A stretch of DNA of 64,000 bases from Strigamia acuminata (GCA_949358305.1 OX442320.1:4294259-4358258); one strand, 5' to 3'. Counted from the first letter of the stretch, positions 46,798-61,203 are shown. Made by a program: numbers and translations. The notes: generated by a model not told the origin, from the sequence alone.

Positions 46798-46867
46798 TAA
46801 ACGATGATGGAATCCCCTGCTTAAATACTGGCTATCGCGTCACGTAACAGCAACGTGCCACGTCACG
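46798..46867 (-). promoter_or_regulatory. TATA-like segment facing the palindrome centre (right)
   Basis: This is the mirror image of the left segment, with TATTTAAG on the minus strand at 46827-46820 and CGTCACGTAA upstream. With the left copy it forms convergent promoter-like elements aimed into the inverted repeats. It recurs at 61930-61999. Confidence 0.4.
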
Positions 46868-46870
46868 TAA

Positions 46871-49800
46871 TTGCAACGTGCCGCGCTATGCCACACAATG
46901 TGCCGCCGCGATAGGCCATTGAACCCGAATGTGTGTGATGCGAAACGCGCGAGTACGCGCGCGGAGAACGCGCGGCAATGCTAGCAACAGGAGCGCAACT
47001 GCCCAAGAAATTGCTCAACAATAAAAGGCGCGTGGAAGCACGTGCCTGAAACAATAGGCACTTCAAATAAAGTTATTGTTAAAAAACGGGCTTGAAAACC
47101 AACAATTACACAATAATTAAGGGGCAAGAAATGAACTTTGCTGCAATGCAAAGTTCTCAAAATACAGAGAAATGAAAGTTACACTTGTATAAAGAATTGA
47201 CAATGTTTGAAACCAATAAAAACTACAAAAACACACTTGTAAAAAACCCAAAACAACCCCCAGAATGAATTATTTGACTCAAATTAACCCTAAAACGGTC
47301 TTGGAGGTCGTGCAGACGACAGAGAACGGATCGGAAGGTTGCTAAAACCTGACACCAAAACTAGCTATGGGACAGCTAGTTAGAAAACAGCTTTTTCATC
47401 AATCATGAACGCTGAAAACCTCACCCAGGGGTAGAAAATGATGGAGAGAACGTTTTCGCCATCTAAAACGGTCTAAAACGGGTCTAAAATGCCTAAACCG
47501 GCGCCTGGAACGTGGCGCAGTTGTTGGGTCAAATATTGTCAAAAATCAGTGGAAATTTGTCAAATACTGGCAAAAATCTGCTGAAATTTGTCCAAAATTG
47601 CCAAATTTTGGCGCAAGTTACGTGAGGTTTGCGCGCATCCAACTATGACGAAAAATCCATGCGTGTGCACGCGCGATTTACTGGCGCGTTGGAAGCGTTA
47701 AAATAAATTTTTCCAATATCTAACACAATTTGCACCGAATTATGGCAATTTTTGACAAATTTACATGGATTTTTGCCAGTATTTGACAAATTTCTACGGA
47801 TTTTTGACAATATTTGACAAATTCCAGACAAATTTCAGACAAATTTCAATTAATTTTAGAAATTTTATGAGAAATTTCAGCAAATGTTTGAGGATTGAGG
47901 AAATCTTCTGAAATTTGTCAAATATAGGCAAAAATCTTCTGAAATTTGTCAAATACAGGCAAAAATCTGCTGAAATTTGTCAAAAATTGCCCAAATTCCG
48001 TGCAAGTTTTGCAAGTTTTGCGCGCATCAAATCGTACGCGCGTCTATACTATTGCACGAGCGCATTGACGCGTGATGAACACCGACCACGTTTACGAAGT
48101 GAATTCGAGCTACAAAAGTATCGAGTCGCCATTCTATGATGGAAAAAAAAAATTAAGTGTAAACAAACAAAATAAAAACTTTAATATACAAGAAACGTAC
48201 AATTCCACTCAACTTTGTTTCAAATTTTATTTATTGGATCATTGAAAATAAACAGTAGTGTTGTGCACTGTACGCTTAAGTGTATACCGGCGATGCGTTG
48301 TTTTGTGGTGGGGATTTGCCTCGATAATTGATCTTTTCTCTTTGTTTGCAATATTTTTTTGGCCTTTTTTGTTGATTTTTCGGTTTGAAATTGTTTTTTT
48401 CCGGTGTAATTTAAGTGGTGGAAGGTTGTTGGCGTGTGTTGAGGGTAATTTTGGCGGTTTTTGGGTCGGGATTTGGGGTTTGATGCAGCGGATAGCGCAT
48501 GCGAATCGCCGTCGACCGTAGCATTAGCAATTGCAACGTGCCGCGCTATGCCACACAATGTGCCGCCGCGATAGGCCATCGAATCCGAATGTGTGTGATG
48601 CGAAACGCGAGTACGCGCGCGGAGAACGCGCGGCAATGCTAGCAACAGGAGCGCAACTGCCCAAGAAATTGCTCAACAATAAAAGGCACGTGGAAGCACG
48701 TGCCTGAAACAATAGGCACTTCAAATAAAGTTATTGTTAAAAAACGGGCTTGAAAACCAACAATTACACAATAATTAAGGGGCAAGAAATGAACTTTGCT
48801 GCAATGCAAAGTTCTCAAAATACAGAGAAATGAAAGTTACACTTGTATAAAGAATTGACAATGTTTGAAACCAATAAAAACTACAAAAACACACTTGTAA
48901 AAAACCCAAAACAACCCCCAGAATGAATTATTTGACTCAAATTAACCCTAAAACGGTCTTGGAGGTCGTGCAGACGACAGAGAACGGATCGGAAGGTTGC
49001 TAAAACCTGACGCCAAAACTAGCAATGGGACAGCTAGTTAGAAAACAGCTTTTTCATCAATCATGAACGCTGAAAACCTCACCCAGGGGTAGAAAATGAT
49101 GGAGAGAACGTTTTCGCCATCTAAAACGGTCTAAAACGGGTCTAAAATGCCTAAACCGGCGCCTGGAACGTGGCGCAGTTGTTGGGTCAAATATTGTCAA
49201 AAATCAGTGGAAATTTGTCAAATAATGGCAAAAATCTGCTGAAATTTGTCCAAAATTGCCAAATTTTGGCGCAAGTTACGTGAGGTTTGCGCGCATCCAA
49301 CTATGACGAAAAATCCATGCGTGTGCACGCGCGATTTACTGGCGCGTTGGAAGCGTTAAAATAAATTTTTCCAATATCTAACACAATTTGCACCGAATTA
49401 TGGCAATTTTTGACAAATTTACATGGATTTTTGCCAGTATTTGACAAATTTCCACGGATTTTTGACAATATTTGACAAATTCCAGACAAATTTCAGACAA
49501 ATTTCAATTAATTTTAGAAATTTTATGAGAAATTTCAGCAAATGTTTGAGGATTGAGGAAATCTTCTGAAATTTGTCAAATATAGGCAAAAATCTTCTGA
49601 AATTTGTCAAATACAGGCAAAAATCTGCTGAAATTTGTCAAAAATTGCCCAAATTCCGTGCAAGTTTTGCAAGTTTTGCGCGCATCAAATCGTACGCGCG
49701 CCTATACTATTGCACGAGCGCATTGACGCGTGATGAACACCGACCACGTTTACGAAGTGAATTCGAGCTACAAAAGTATCGAGTCGCCATTCTATGATGG

Positions 49801-51875
49801 AAAAAAAAAATTAAGTGTAAACAAACAAAATAAAAACTTTAATATACAAGAAACGTACAATTCCACTCAACTTTGTTTCAAATTTTATTTATTGGATCAT
49901 TGAAAATAAACAGTAGTGTTGTGCACTGTACGCTTAAGTGTATACCGGCGATGCGTTGTTTTGTGGTGGGGATTTGCCTCGATAATTGATCTTTTCTCTT
50001 TGTTTGCAATATTTTTTTGGCCTTTTTTGTTGATTTTTCGGTTTGAAATTGTTTTTTTCCGGTGTAATTTAAGTGGTGGAAGGTTGTTGGCGTGTGTTGA
50101 GGGTAATTTTGGCGGTTTTTGGGTCGGGATTTGGGGTTTGATGCAGCGGATAGCGCATGCGAATCGCCGTCGACCGTAGCATTAGCAATTGCAACGTGCC
50201 GCGCTATGCCACACAATGTGCCGCCGCGATAGGCCATCGAATCCGAATGTGTGTGATGCGAAACGCGAGTACGCGCGCGGAGAACGCGCGGCAATGCTAG
50301 CAACAGGAGCGCAACTGCCCAAGAAATTGCTCAACAATAAAAGGCACGTGGAAGCACGTGCCTGAAACAATAGGCACTTCAAATAAAGTTATTGTTAAAA
50401 AACGGGCTTGAAAACCAACAATTACACAATAATTAAGGGGCAAGAAATGAACTTTGCTGCAATGCAAAGTTCTCAAAATACAGAGAAATGAAAGTTACAC
50501 TTGTATAAAGAATTGACAATGTTTGAAACCAATAAAAACTACAAAAACACACTTGTAAAAAACCCAAAACAACCCCCAGAATGAATTATTTGACTCAAAT
50601 TAACCCTAAAACGGTCTTGGAGGTCGTGCAGACGACAGAGAACGGATCGGAAGGTTGCTAAAACCTGACGCCAAAACTAGCAATGGGACAGCTAGTTAGA
50701 AAACAGCTTTTTCATCAATCATGAACGCTGAAAACCTCACCCAGGGGTAGAAAATGATGGAGAGAACGTTTTCGCCATCTAAAACGGTCTAAAACGGGTC
50801 TAAAATGCCTAAACCGGCGCCTGGAACGTGGCGCAGTTGTTGGGTCAAATATTGTCAAAAATCAGTGGAAATTTGTCAAATACTGGCAAAAATCTGCTGA
50901 AATTTGTCCAAAATTGCCAAATTTTGGCGCAAGTTACGTGAGGTTTGCGCGCATCCAACTATGACGAAAAATCCATGCGTGTGCACGCGCGATTTACTGG
51001 CGCGTTGGAAGCGTTAAAATAAATTTTTCCAATATCTAACACAATTTGCACCGAATTATGGCAATTTTTGACAAATTTACATGGATTTTTGCCAGTATTT
51101 GACAAATTTCCACGGATTTTTGACAATATTTGACAAATTCCAGACAAATTTCAGACAAATTTCAATTAATTTTAGAAATTTTATGAGAAATTTCAGCAAA
51201 TGTTTGAGGATTGAGGAAATCTTCTGAAATTTGTCAAATATAGGCAAAAATCTTCTGAAATTTGTCAAATACAGGCAAAAATCTGCTGAAATTTGTCAAA
51301 AATTGCCCAAATTCCGTGCAAGTTTTGCAAGTTTTGCGCGCATCAAATCGTATGCGCGCCTATACTATTGCACGAGCGCATTGACGCGTGATGAACACCG
51401 ACCACGTTTACGAAGTGAATTCGAGCTACAAAAGTATCGAGTCGCCATTCTATGATGGAAAAAAAAAATTAAGTGTAAACAAACAAAATAAAAACTTTAA
51501 TATACAAGAAACGTACAATTCCACTCAACTTTGTTTCAAATTTTATTTATTGGATCATTGAAAATAAACAGTAGTGTTGTGCACTGTACGCTTAAGTGTA
51601 TACCGGCGATGCGTTGTTTTGTGGTGGGGATTTGCCTCGATAATTGATCTTTTCTCTTTGTTTGCAATATTTTTTTGGCCTTTTTTGTTGATTTTTCGGT
51701 TTGAAATTGTTTTTTTCCGGTGTAATTTAAGTGGTGGAAGGTTGTTGGCGTGTGTTGAGGGTAATTTTGGCGGTTTTTGGGTCGGGATTAGTGTTTTCTG
51801 CGATTTTTTATCGGTATTTGGGGTTTGATGCAGCGGATAGCGCATGCGAATCGCCGTCGACCGTAGCATTAGCAA
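46871..51875. repeat. 1.66-kb tandem repeat, three copies
   Basis: Copies start at 46871, 48531 and 50189, each with TTGCAACGTGCCGCGCTATG. Lengths are 1660, 1658 and 1687 bp. The third has a 29-bp insertion at about 51789-51817 (AGTGTTTTCTGCGATTTTTT and onward). The first copy's first 1.15 kb is also the right arm of the palindrome. Repeated short ORFs (141, 87, 74 and 66 codons) follow the period and have no recognised product. Confidence 0.95.
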
Positions 51876-54012
51876 GTGCGCGCGCAAGTTAAATGTGTAC
51901 AGGACTGTGAGAAAATAAAACGTGTGTGGAAGAGTAAATGTTCTTTGGTGATCGCCATGAGTTCGTACTTTGTCGTGGGCGCGAAATGTGTGTGATATAT
52001 ATGCTACTATGCGTGATGTAGCGCCGTCAGCGCGTTTCAGCACGCGATGTAGCGCCCTGAGCGCGTCCAAATGCGTACAGGTGTTCGACAGATGTGCCAG
52101 GGCTTCACGTGCATACGCGAAACATAAACATGAAGAAAACAGAAAAAACCGTTGTGTGTGATGTTTATAAAGACACATTACACAAAGAATACTACTCTTC
52201 ATACAAAAAGCAATAAACTTTATACATATTGCAATAAACTTACAAAATGGTAAAAATAAAATACTGGAAAACATGGCCTTGAATAATAGTGGAAAACATG
52301 GCGTACTGCCTTGAATACCCCCTTGAATACGTCGCACCGCATCATCTCGCCTCACTTCTCGTCTTGGAAATAAATAAACGCCCCGGCGTTTATTCGAGGC
52401 AATGTCCAACTTGGGCTTTCATTCGCGCCTCACATCCCGCCTTGGTAATAAATAAACGCCCCGGCGTTTATTCGAGGCACATCACCCACACCTCCCCGGC
52501 GTTCAAACGAGTAGCTGCGCGTATTTGACCCCGGTTTTTATTCTTTCAAATTGTCGTGTGTTTTCAAAGTTCTTAATTTGTTCAAAAACAAACAAAATGG
52601 CTATTTGTTGATTTTTAATTGATTTTATCGATTTCTGTTCGTTTTTTGCTGGTTTTTAATCGATTTTTCTGTATTTTTGATCAATTTTTGCCAATTGTAA
52701 TCGTTATTTGTCATTCTGAATTGATTATTGTCAGGTTTCAGTCGATTTTTGTCGATTTCTGATCAATGTTTATACATTTCTTATCATTTTGTGTAGATTT
52801 CTGTTGAATTTTAATCATATTTCTTCGTTTTTATTCAATTTTTGTCCCATGCTCCGCGATCAGTTCGAATAATTGACACCATACTGTGCTTTTACTCATA
52901 TTCAAGATGGCGTCGCAAACTCAAGGTCGAATTCCGCTGAATTCATTTATTGCGACTGTTTGCGCTCCATACATGCGAAAAGGATTATGGGAAAAATCCT
53001 CAATGCAGGTCATTTTGGTGTCAAATGAGCGAGGAAGGCTGGAGATAAGGAAAATTGGTGAAATTTCAAAAAAAAGCTAAACAATCAAAATTTACATGAA
53101 GCTCAATTTTTCTAACTGGAAATGCATGTATCGTCAATTTCGGGATATTTTAGGGGTGAAATTGACTGGGAAGGGACCCCCACATTCCCCATGCGTCAAC
53201 GCGCGCGTTGACGAAATTCAAATCCAGGTTTTCACACAGCCCCACGTTATTTTCGGGTTCCAATTGCCGTATTGCCGTATTGCCTCAAATAAACGCCGGG
53301 GCGTTTATTAATTTTCATTAATTTTCCAGACCGGAAATGAGGCGAGGTGATGCGGTACGATGCAAAATTGCGAGATGTAGTTTGCTTTATTTGTTAAAAC
53401 AAATTAGGCGTCACTAATTCACCTGTATTAGGGTTTCAATGTGTGAAATTTCAAAATTTATCGGTTCCGTCAAAACGCCATTGAAAAGTTACATTTTTAT
53501 AACGTTTCAATGATGAAAACGGCCATTTTTGATGAAAAACAGCCATTTTTTATAGAAAAAACGACGAAGAAAGCCATTTTCACTATGAAAAATGGCTGAA
53601 AATGACCATTTTGACGAAAAACGGCCATTTTTACTACGAAAAATGGCTAAAAATGCCACTTGAGTGAGTGCAAGTACATTTGGTGATGTACTATCGCGAG
53701 CGCGCGCGTTTTTGTGCAGTACAATGTGCTGATTAAACCAACAGCATTATAGAGTGATTACATTGTTCATTTGTGTTTTTAAGTTACAAAATGGTACAAA
53801 ATCATAAAATAAACTTGTAAAGTGCAATTTCTGCGGATTGATCAAAATCCGCAAAATCCGCCGCAAAATTGCGAACAGGGGATCAGCATATAGGCAGCCG
53901 TAATGTTAAAAATGGGGTCCCTTTCGCACTCCGCAAAATCCGCATGCGCGCCATAAGGTTAAGCACTCCAGAAGCGTGTGTCGCACGCGTCGGCGCGCCG
54001 CTAAAAACATAT
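51876..54012. other. Right single-copy part of the higher-order unit
   Basis: No gene is recognised. It includes GCGCGTTTCAGCACGCGATG-like words at 52,030, a T-rich diverged stretch at 52,600-52,860, and GGCCATTTTT/AAAAATGGC inverted words at 53,520-53,660. Just before the second unit there is a mixed region (53,880-54,012) ending CGTCGGCGCGCCGCTAAAAA. The 284-codon minus ORF at 51555-52409 is repeat-derived and lacks family features. Confidence 0.55.
52373..52472. repeat. Short palindrome pair, AATAAACGCC arms
   Basis: Two perfect 22-bp palindromes lie at 52373-52394 and 52451-52472, each with 10-bp arms AATAAACGCC and GGCGTTTATT around CC, both followed by CGAGGCA. A third with GG at the centre is at 53288-53309. 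Each is preceded or followed by GCCTC/GAGGC words. Confidence 0.85.
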
Positions 54013-56709
54013 CCTTTTCGCGGATTGGCTTCCGCGAAATCCGCATTTCGGGGGTGACTATTCTGGGAATTCCGGGTGGACCATACTCTTCCGAAAAATG
54101 TCCGGGGTGGTGTTGGGAGTGTCGATAGACTGTTTTGTGTCAAGGTTGCCAATTTTCATTTAAGTATTGGAAGGTTCATTTCTGTGCATTCTCATATATT
54201 TTTTTCACAGGAGCAACGAGGCGCGATGAAGGGGGATCAAGCGAGAGTGAATAAAATAAACTCGTTTTTGTCTCAAATGCGCGTTTGCGTTTGTAAATTT
54301 GGTTGTCTTGCAACGCGGTGGCGCGTTTGAGTTTCGTGTTGCGATACAAACACGCACGGGTGCGTATTGGAGTCGTAAACGACTTTCTGTCGCAATGCGA
54401 TCGCGTATTTGACAAATTTCTGCAGATTTTTGCCAATATTTGACAATTTTCAGACAAATTTCAATTAATTTTAGAAATTTTTGAGAGATTTCAATAAAAG
54501 TTTGAGGAATTTCTTATGCTGACGCTAAAATGCCAAAAGGAGTCTTAACTCAGAAGAGCACTTTTCCGACCACTTAGGTGTCGGAAAAGCCCTTCCAAAG
54601 GTCGCAAAACGTGCTCTACGCGTTTTTTGACACTAGAACGGTCGAAAACGAGTCTAAAACTGCTAAGCTGGCGCCTGTAACTTGGCGCATTCGCTGGGTC
54701 GCTCGAAAATGAGATTCGAGCGAACCGAAACCTATGAGAGAAACGCGCCGGCGGAAATATTCGTTTTTACCAATGAATACTTAATAAATCTTCATGGGAA
54801 TTTAATCCCAATCTACTGTAGGCTTAGGAACCTTGAATACCAAATAAAAACAAAGGAGCAAAGACGGGAAACAAAGAACAAGGGCCCGACGCCCGTAAAT
54901 CACCAAAATGGCTATCTGCCAGACACGCTAGTGGCCTTGAGCCACTTCTAACTTCGTTTTCGAGGTCGTGGGTCTCGAAAACGACTAAACCGAGTGGTGG
55001 GAACGATTCCCCGAGGTCTTTTTAGTCAATGTCGCCCAAAACCCGAATCAACAAGCTAACTTTCAACGAGAAACGAAGACTGGAGCCGAATGCGGTGATA
55101 AGCGCTCATTCCAGACTCGTGTAAGCGATCTCCGCTTAAAGCCAGTTGCTCTGAGCAGACGACGCAATCGCTTACCAAGGAAAAAGACGGGTTTATGGGC
55201 TCAAAACCCGACGAAACACTTAAACAGGATCCAGAAATTACCAAGCGAGTTGGTAAGCTAAACTAAAACTGTAAAATAAGTTGGGGACTTGGTAAAATGC
55301 GAGTCTCTCAAACTTTTGTTGCGTCCTGCTCGCAACACGCGCGATGTACGCGCGTGGCCGCGTGTTGAACGTGCGCACTACGCGCAAGAACCGTACAAAC
55401 CGAGGTAAAACGAATTAAACACATATCTAATGCAAAAACAATTATTAAATACATCATTCTTGTTGCTGTTTGCAAACTTGCAAAACTTGCACCGAATTTG
55501 GGCAATTTTTTACAAATTTCAGCAGATTTTTGTCTATATTTGACAAATTTCAGCAGATTTCCTCAATCCTCAAACATTTGCTGATATTTCTCAAACATTT
55601 TCTAAAATTAATTGAAATCTGTCTGAAATTTGTCTTGAATGTGTCAAATATTGTCAAAAATCCGTGGAAATTTGTCAAATACTGGCAAAAATCCATGTAA
55701 ATTTGTCAAAAATTGCCATAATTTGGTGCAAATTGTGTTAGATATTGGAAAAATTTATTTTAACGCTTCCAACGCGCCAGTAAATCGCGCGTGCACACGC
55801 GTGGATTTTTCGTCATAGTTGGATGCGCGCAAACCTCACGTAACTTGCGCCAAAATTTGGCAATTTTTGACAAATTTCAGCAGATTTTTGCCAGTATTTG
55901 ACAAATTTCCACTGATTTTTGACAATATTTGACCCAACAACTGCGCCACGTTCCAGGCGCCGGTTTAGGCATTTTAGACCCGTTTTAGACCGTTTTAGAT
56001 GGCGAAAACGTTCTCTCCATCATTTTCTACCCCTGGGTGAGGTTTTCAGCGTTCATGATTGATGAAAAAGCTGTTTTCTAACTAGCTGTCCCATTGCTAG
56101 TTTTGGCGTCAGGTTTTAGCAACTTTCCAATCCGACTCTGTCGTCTGCACGACCTCCAAGACCGTTTTAGGGTTAATTTGAGTCAAATAATTCATTCTGG
56201 GGGTTGTTTTGGGTTTTTTACAAGTGTGTTTTTGTAGTTTTTATTGGTTTCAAACATTGTCAATTCTTTATACAAGTGTAACTTTCATTTCTCTGTATTT
56301 TGAGAACTTTGCATTGCAGCAAAGTTCATTTCTTGCCCCTTAATTATTGTGTAATTGTTGGTTTTCAAGCCCGTTTTTTAACAATAACTTTATTTGAAGT
56401 GCCTATTGTTTCAGTCACGTGCTTCCACGTGCCTTTTATTGTTGAGCAATTTCTTGGGCAGTTGCGCTCCTGTTGCTAGCATTGCCGCGCGTTCTCCGCG
56501 CGTGTACTCGCGCGTTTCGCATCACACACATTCGGGTTCAATGGCCTATCGCGGCGGCACATTGTGTGGCATAGCGCGGCACGTTGCAATTACGTGACGT
56601 GGCACGTTGCTGTTACGTGACGCGATAGCCAGTATTTAAGCAGGGGATTCCATCATCGTTTACACAAATGCGCATTGCAACGTGGAGGCGCATTCGAGTC
56701 CTTTTCCCA

Positions 56710-57422
56710 AGCGAAATTTGTCCTTTTTCAACGCGAAATCGTATGCGATTCGCTTTCGAATCGAATACGAGTTTTGTCCTTTTTCAACGCGAAATCGTAT
56801 GCGATTCGCTTTCGAATCGAATGCGAATTTTGCCCTTCTTCAACGCGAAATCGTATTCGACTCGCTTTCGAGTCGGATGCGAATTTTGCCCTTCTTCAAC
56901 GCGAAATCGTATTCGACTCGCTTTCGAGTCGAATGCGAATTTTTCCCTTCTTCAACGCGAAATCGTATTCGACTCGCTTTCGAGTCGAATGCGAATTTTG
57001 CCCTTCTTCAACGCGAAATCGTATTCGACTCGTTTTCGAGTCGAGTACGAATTTTGCCCTTCTTCAAAGCGAAATCGTATTCGACTCGTTTTCGAGTCGA
57101 ATGCGAATTCGTATTCGACTCGTTTTCGAGTCGAGTACGAATTTTGCCCTTCTTCAACGCGAAATCGTATTCGACTCGTTTTCGAGTCGAATGCGAATTT
57201 TGCCCTTCTTCAACGCGAAATCGTATTCGACTCGTTTTCGAGTCGAATGCGAATTTTGCCCTTCTTCAACGCGAAATCGTATTCGACTCGTTTTCGAGTC
57301 GAATGCGAATTTTGCCCTTCTTCAACGCGAAATCGTATTCGACTCGTTTTCGAGTCGAATGCGAATTTTGCCCTTCTTCAACGCGAAATCGTATTCGACT
57401 CGTTTTCGAGTCGAATACGAGA
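56710..57422 (+). repeat. 56-bp hairpin minisatellite, left array, second unit
   Basis: This is the offset copy of 41578-42290. Confidence 0.95.
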
Positions 57423-60400
57423 TAGTCGATGACCCGTTCCCGGACTTTGACTCGTACGACTCGTATTCGAGATGTATTCGAGATGTATTCGAATCGTATT
57501 CGAGTCGCATTCGAGATGGTCGATGATTTCCACTCGCTCGTATACGCGTTGTATACGAGCTCGTATTTTGATCGTAATCGTAAACGAATCGTTTACAAGT
57601 CGTATACAAGTTGTATACGACGTGTATACACCTCGTATACGAACGAAGTTTGGAAAATCCACCGGATACTTACTACGACATGAAAACACATAGTAGTCAC
57701 ATACGTCTTATTTGGAAATTGTGTTTTCACAAACTTCGTTCGTATACGAGGTGTATACACGTCGTATACGACTTGTATACGACTTGTAAACGATTCGTTT
57801 ACGATTACGATCAAAATACGAGCTCGTATACAACGCGTATACGAGCGAGTGGAAATCATCGACCATCTCGAATACGACTCGAATTCGATTCGAATACGAT
57901 TCGAATTCGATTCGAATACGAATACGATCAAAATACGAACTCGTAACAACTCGAATACGAGATAGTCGATGACCCGTTCCCGGACTTTGACTCGTACGAC
58001 TCGTATTCGAGATGTATTCGAGATGTATTCGAATCGTATTCGAGTCGCATTCGAGATGGTCGATGATTTCCACTCGCTCGTATACGCGTTGTATACGAGC
58101 TCGTATTTTGATCGTAATCGTAAACGAATCGTTTACAAGTCGTATACAAGTCGTATACGACGTGTATACACCTCGTATACGAACGAAGTTTGGAAAATCC
58201 ACCGGATACTTACTACGACATGAAAACACATAGTAGTCACATACGTCTTATTTGGAAATTGTGTTTTCACAAACTTCGTTCGTATACGAGGTGTATACAT
58301 GTCGTATACGACTTGTATACGACTTGTAAACGATTCGTTTACGATTACGATCAAAATACGAGCTCGTATACAACGCGTATACGAGCGAGTGGAAATCATC
58401 GACCATCTCGAATACGACTCGAATTCGATTCGAATACGATTCGAATTCGATTCGAATACGAATACGATCAAAATACGAACTCGTAACAACTCGAATACGA
58501 GATAGTCGATGACCCGTTCCCGGACTTTGACTCGTACGACTCGTATTCGAGATGTATTCGAGATGTATTCGAATCGTATTCGAGTCGCATTCGAGATGGT
58601 CGATGATTTCCACTCGCTCGTATACGCGTTGTATACGAGCTCGTATTTTGATCGTAATCGTAAACGAATCGTTTACAAGTCGTATACAAGTCGTATACGA
58701 CGTGTATACACCTCGTATACGAACGAAGTTTGGAAAATCCACCGGATACTTACTACGACATGAAAACACATAGTAGTCACATACGTCTTATTTGGAAATT
58801 GTGTTTTCACAAACTTCGTTCGTATACGAGGTGTATACACGTCGTATACGACTTGTATACGACTTGTAAACGATTCGTTTACGATTACGATCAAAATACG
58901 AGCTCGTATACAACGCGTATACGAGCGAGTGGAAATCATCGACCATCTCGAATGCGACTCGAATACGATTCGAATACATCTCGAATACATCTCGAATACG
59001 AGTCGTACGAGTCAAAGTCCGGGAACGGGTCATCGACTATCTCGTATTCGAGTTGTTACGAGTTCGTATTTTGATCGTATTCGTATTCGAATCGAATTCG
59101 AATCGTATTCGAATCGAATTCGAGTCGTATTCGAGATGGTCGATGATTTCCACTCGCTCGTATACGCGTTGTATACGAGCTCGTATTTTGATCGTAATCG
59201 TAAACGAATCGTTTACAAGTCGTATACAAGTCGTATACGACGTGTATACACCTCGTATACGAACGAAGTTTGGAAAATCCACCGGATACTTACTACGACA
59301 TGAAAACACATAGTAGTCACATACGTCTTATTTGGAAATTGTGTTTTCACAAACTTCGTTCGTATACGAGGTGTATACACGTCGTATACGACTTGTATAC
59401 GACTTGTAAACGATTCGTTTACGATTACGATCAAAATACGAGCTCGTATACAACGCGTATACGAGCGAGTGGAAATCATCGACCATCTCGAATACGACTC
59501 GAATTCGATTCGAATACGATTCGAATTCGATTCGAATACGAATACGATCAAAATACGAACTCGTAACAACTCGAATACGAGATAGTCGATGACCCGTTCC
59601 CGGACTTTGACTCGTACGACTCGTATTCGAGATGTATTCGAGATGTATTCGAATCGTATTCGAGTCGCATTCGAGATGGTCGATGATTTCCACTCGCTCG
59701 TATACGCGTTGTATACGAGCTCGTATTTTGATCGTAATCGTAAACGAATCGTTTACAAGTCGTATACAAGTCGTATACGACGTGTATACACCTCGTATAC
59801 GAACGAAGTTTGGAAAATCCACCGGATACTTACTACGACATGAAAACACATAGTAGTCACATACGTCTTATTTGGAAATTGTGTTTTCACAAACTTCGTT
59901 CGTATACGAGGTGTATACATGTCGTATACGACTTGTATACGACTTGTAAACGATTCGTTTACGATTACGATCAAAATACGAGCTCGTATACAACGCGTAT
60001 ACGAGCGAGTGGAAATCATCGACCATCTCGAATACGACTCGAATTCGATTCGAATACGATTCGAATTCGATTCGAATACGAATACGATCAAAATACGAAC
60101 TCGTAACAACTCGAATACGAGATAGTCGATGACCCGTTCCCGGACTTTGACTCGTACGACTCGTATTCGAGATGTATTCGAGATGTATTCGAATCGTATT
60201 CGAGTCGCATTCGAGATGGTCGATGATTTCCACTCGCTCGTATACGCGTTGTATACGAGCTCGTATTTTGATCGTAATCGTAAACGAATCGTTTACAAGT
60301 CGTATACAAGTCGTATACGACGTGTATACACCTCGTATACGAACGAAGTTTGGAAAATCCACCGGATACTTACTACGACATGAAAACACATAGTAGTCAC

Positions 60401-61203
60401 ATACGTCTTATTTGGAAATTGTGTTTTCACAAACTTCGTTCGTATACGAGGTGTATACACGTCGTATACGACTTGTATACGACTTGTAAACGATTCGTTT
60501 ACGATTACGATCAAAATACGAGCTCGTATACAACGCGTATACGAGCGAGTGGAAATCATCGACCATCTCGAATACGACTCGAATTCGATTCGAATACGAT
60601 TCGAATTCGATTCGAATACGAATACGATCAAAATACGAACTCGTAACAACTCGAATACGAGATAGTCGATGACCCGTTCCCGGACTTTGACTCGTACGAC
60701 TCGTATTCGAGATGTATTCGAGATGTATTCGAATCGTATTCGAGTCGCATTCGAGATGGTCGATGATTTCCACTCGCTCGTATACGCGTTGTATACGAGC
60801 TCGTATTTTGATCGTAATCGTAAACGAATCGTTTACAAGTCGTATACAAGTCGTATACGACGTGTATACACCTCGTATACGAACGAAGTTTGGAAAATCC
60901 ACCGGATACTTACTACGACATGAAAACACATAGTAGTCACATACGTCTTATTTGGAAATTGTGTTTTCACAAACTTCGTTCGTATACGAGGTGTATACAC
61001 GTCGTATACGACTTGTATACGACTTGTAAACGATTCGTTTACGATTACGATCAAAATACGAGCTCGTATACAACGCGTATACGAGCGAGTGGAAATCATC
61101 GACCATCTCGAATGCGACTCGAATACGATTCGAATACATCTCGAATACATCTCGAATACGAGTCGTACGAGTCAAAGTCCGGGAACGGGTCATCGACTAT
61201 CTC
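57422..61203. repeat. 540-bp satellite array, second unit
   Basis: This is the offset copy. Junctions face forward at 57422, 57962, 58502, 59582, 60122 and 60662, and are inverted near 59042 and 61198, which is the same order as in the first unit. Confidence 0.95.

Larger units (their letters stand above)
40338..48018. repeat. Palindrome of about 7.7 kb (inverted arms of about 3.8 kb)
   Basis: Landmarks mirror around about 44164: 41262-41465 (+) matches 47066-46863 (-), and 41536 matches 46792. The TATA-like box at 41501-41508 matches 46827-46820. Outer arms (40338-42290 and 46070-48018) are inverted copies with scattered substitutions. The centre is the 540-bp satellite, whose units are themselves partly self-complementary, so no clean single-copy spacer exists. 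Confidence 0.93.
38881..54012. repeat. 15,132-bp higher-order repeat unit, copy 1
   Basis: Every landmark recurs at an offset of exactly 15,132 bp, for example 41536/56668, 42290/57422 and 47643/62775. Internal order is a single-copy left part (38881-40337), a palindrome of about 7.7 kb (40338-48018), a 1.66-kb tandem repeat (46871-51875, overlapping the palindrome's right arm) and a single-copy right part (51876-54012). No conventional gene is seen. Many ORFs of 60-280 codons occur on both strands but follow repeat sequence. Confidence 0.97.

Noticed and set aside
51555..52409. 284-codon minus-strand ORF
   Set aside because: It spans the end of a 1.66-kb repeat copy and single-copy flank, shares IASNKRRGVY only through the short palindrome, and shows no family features.
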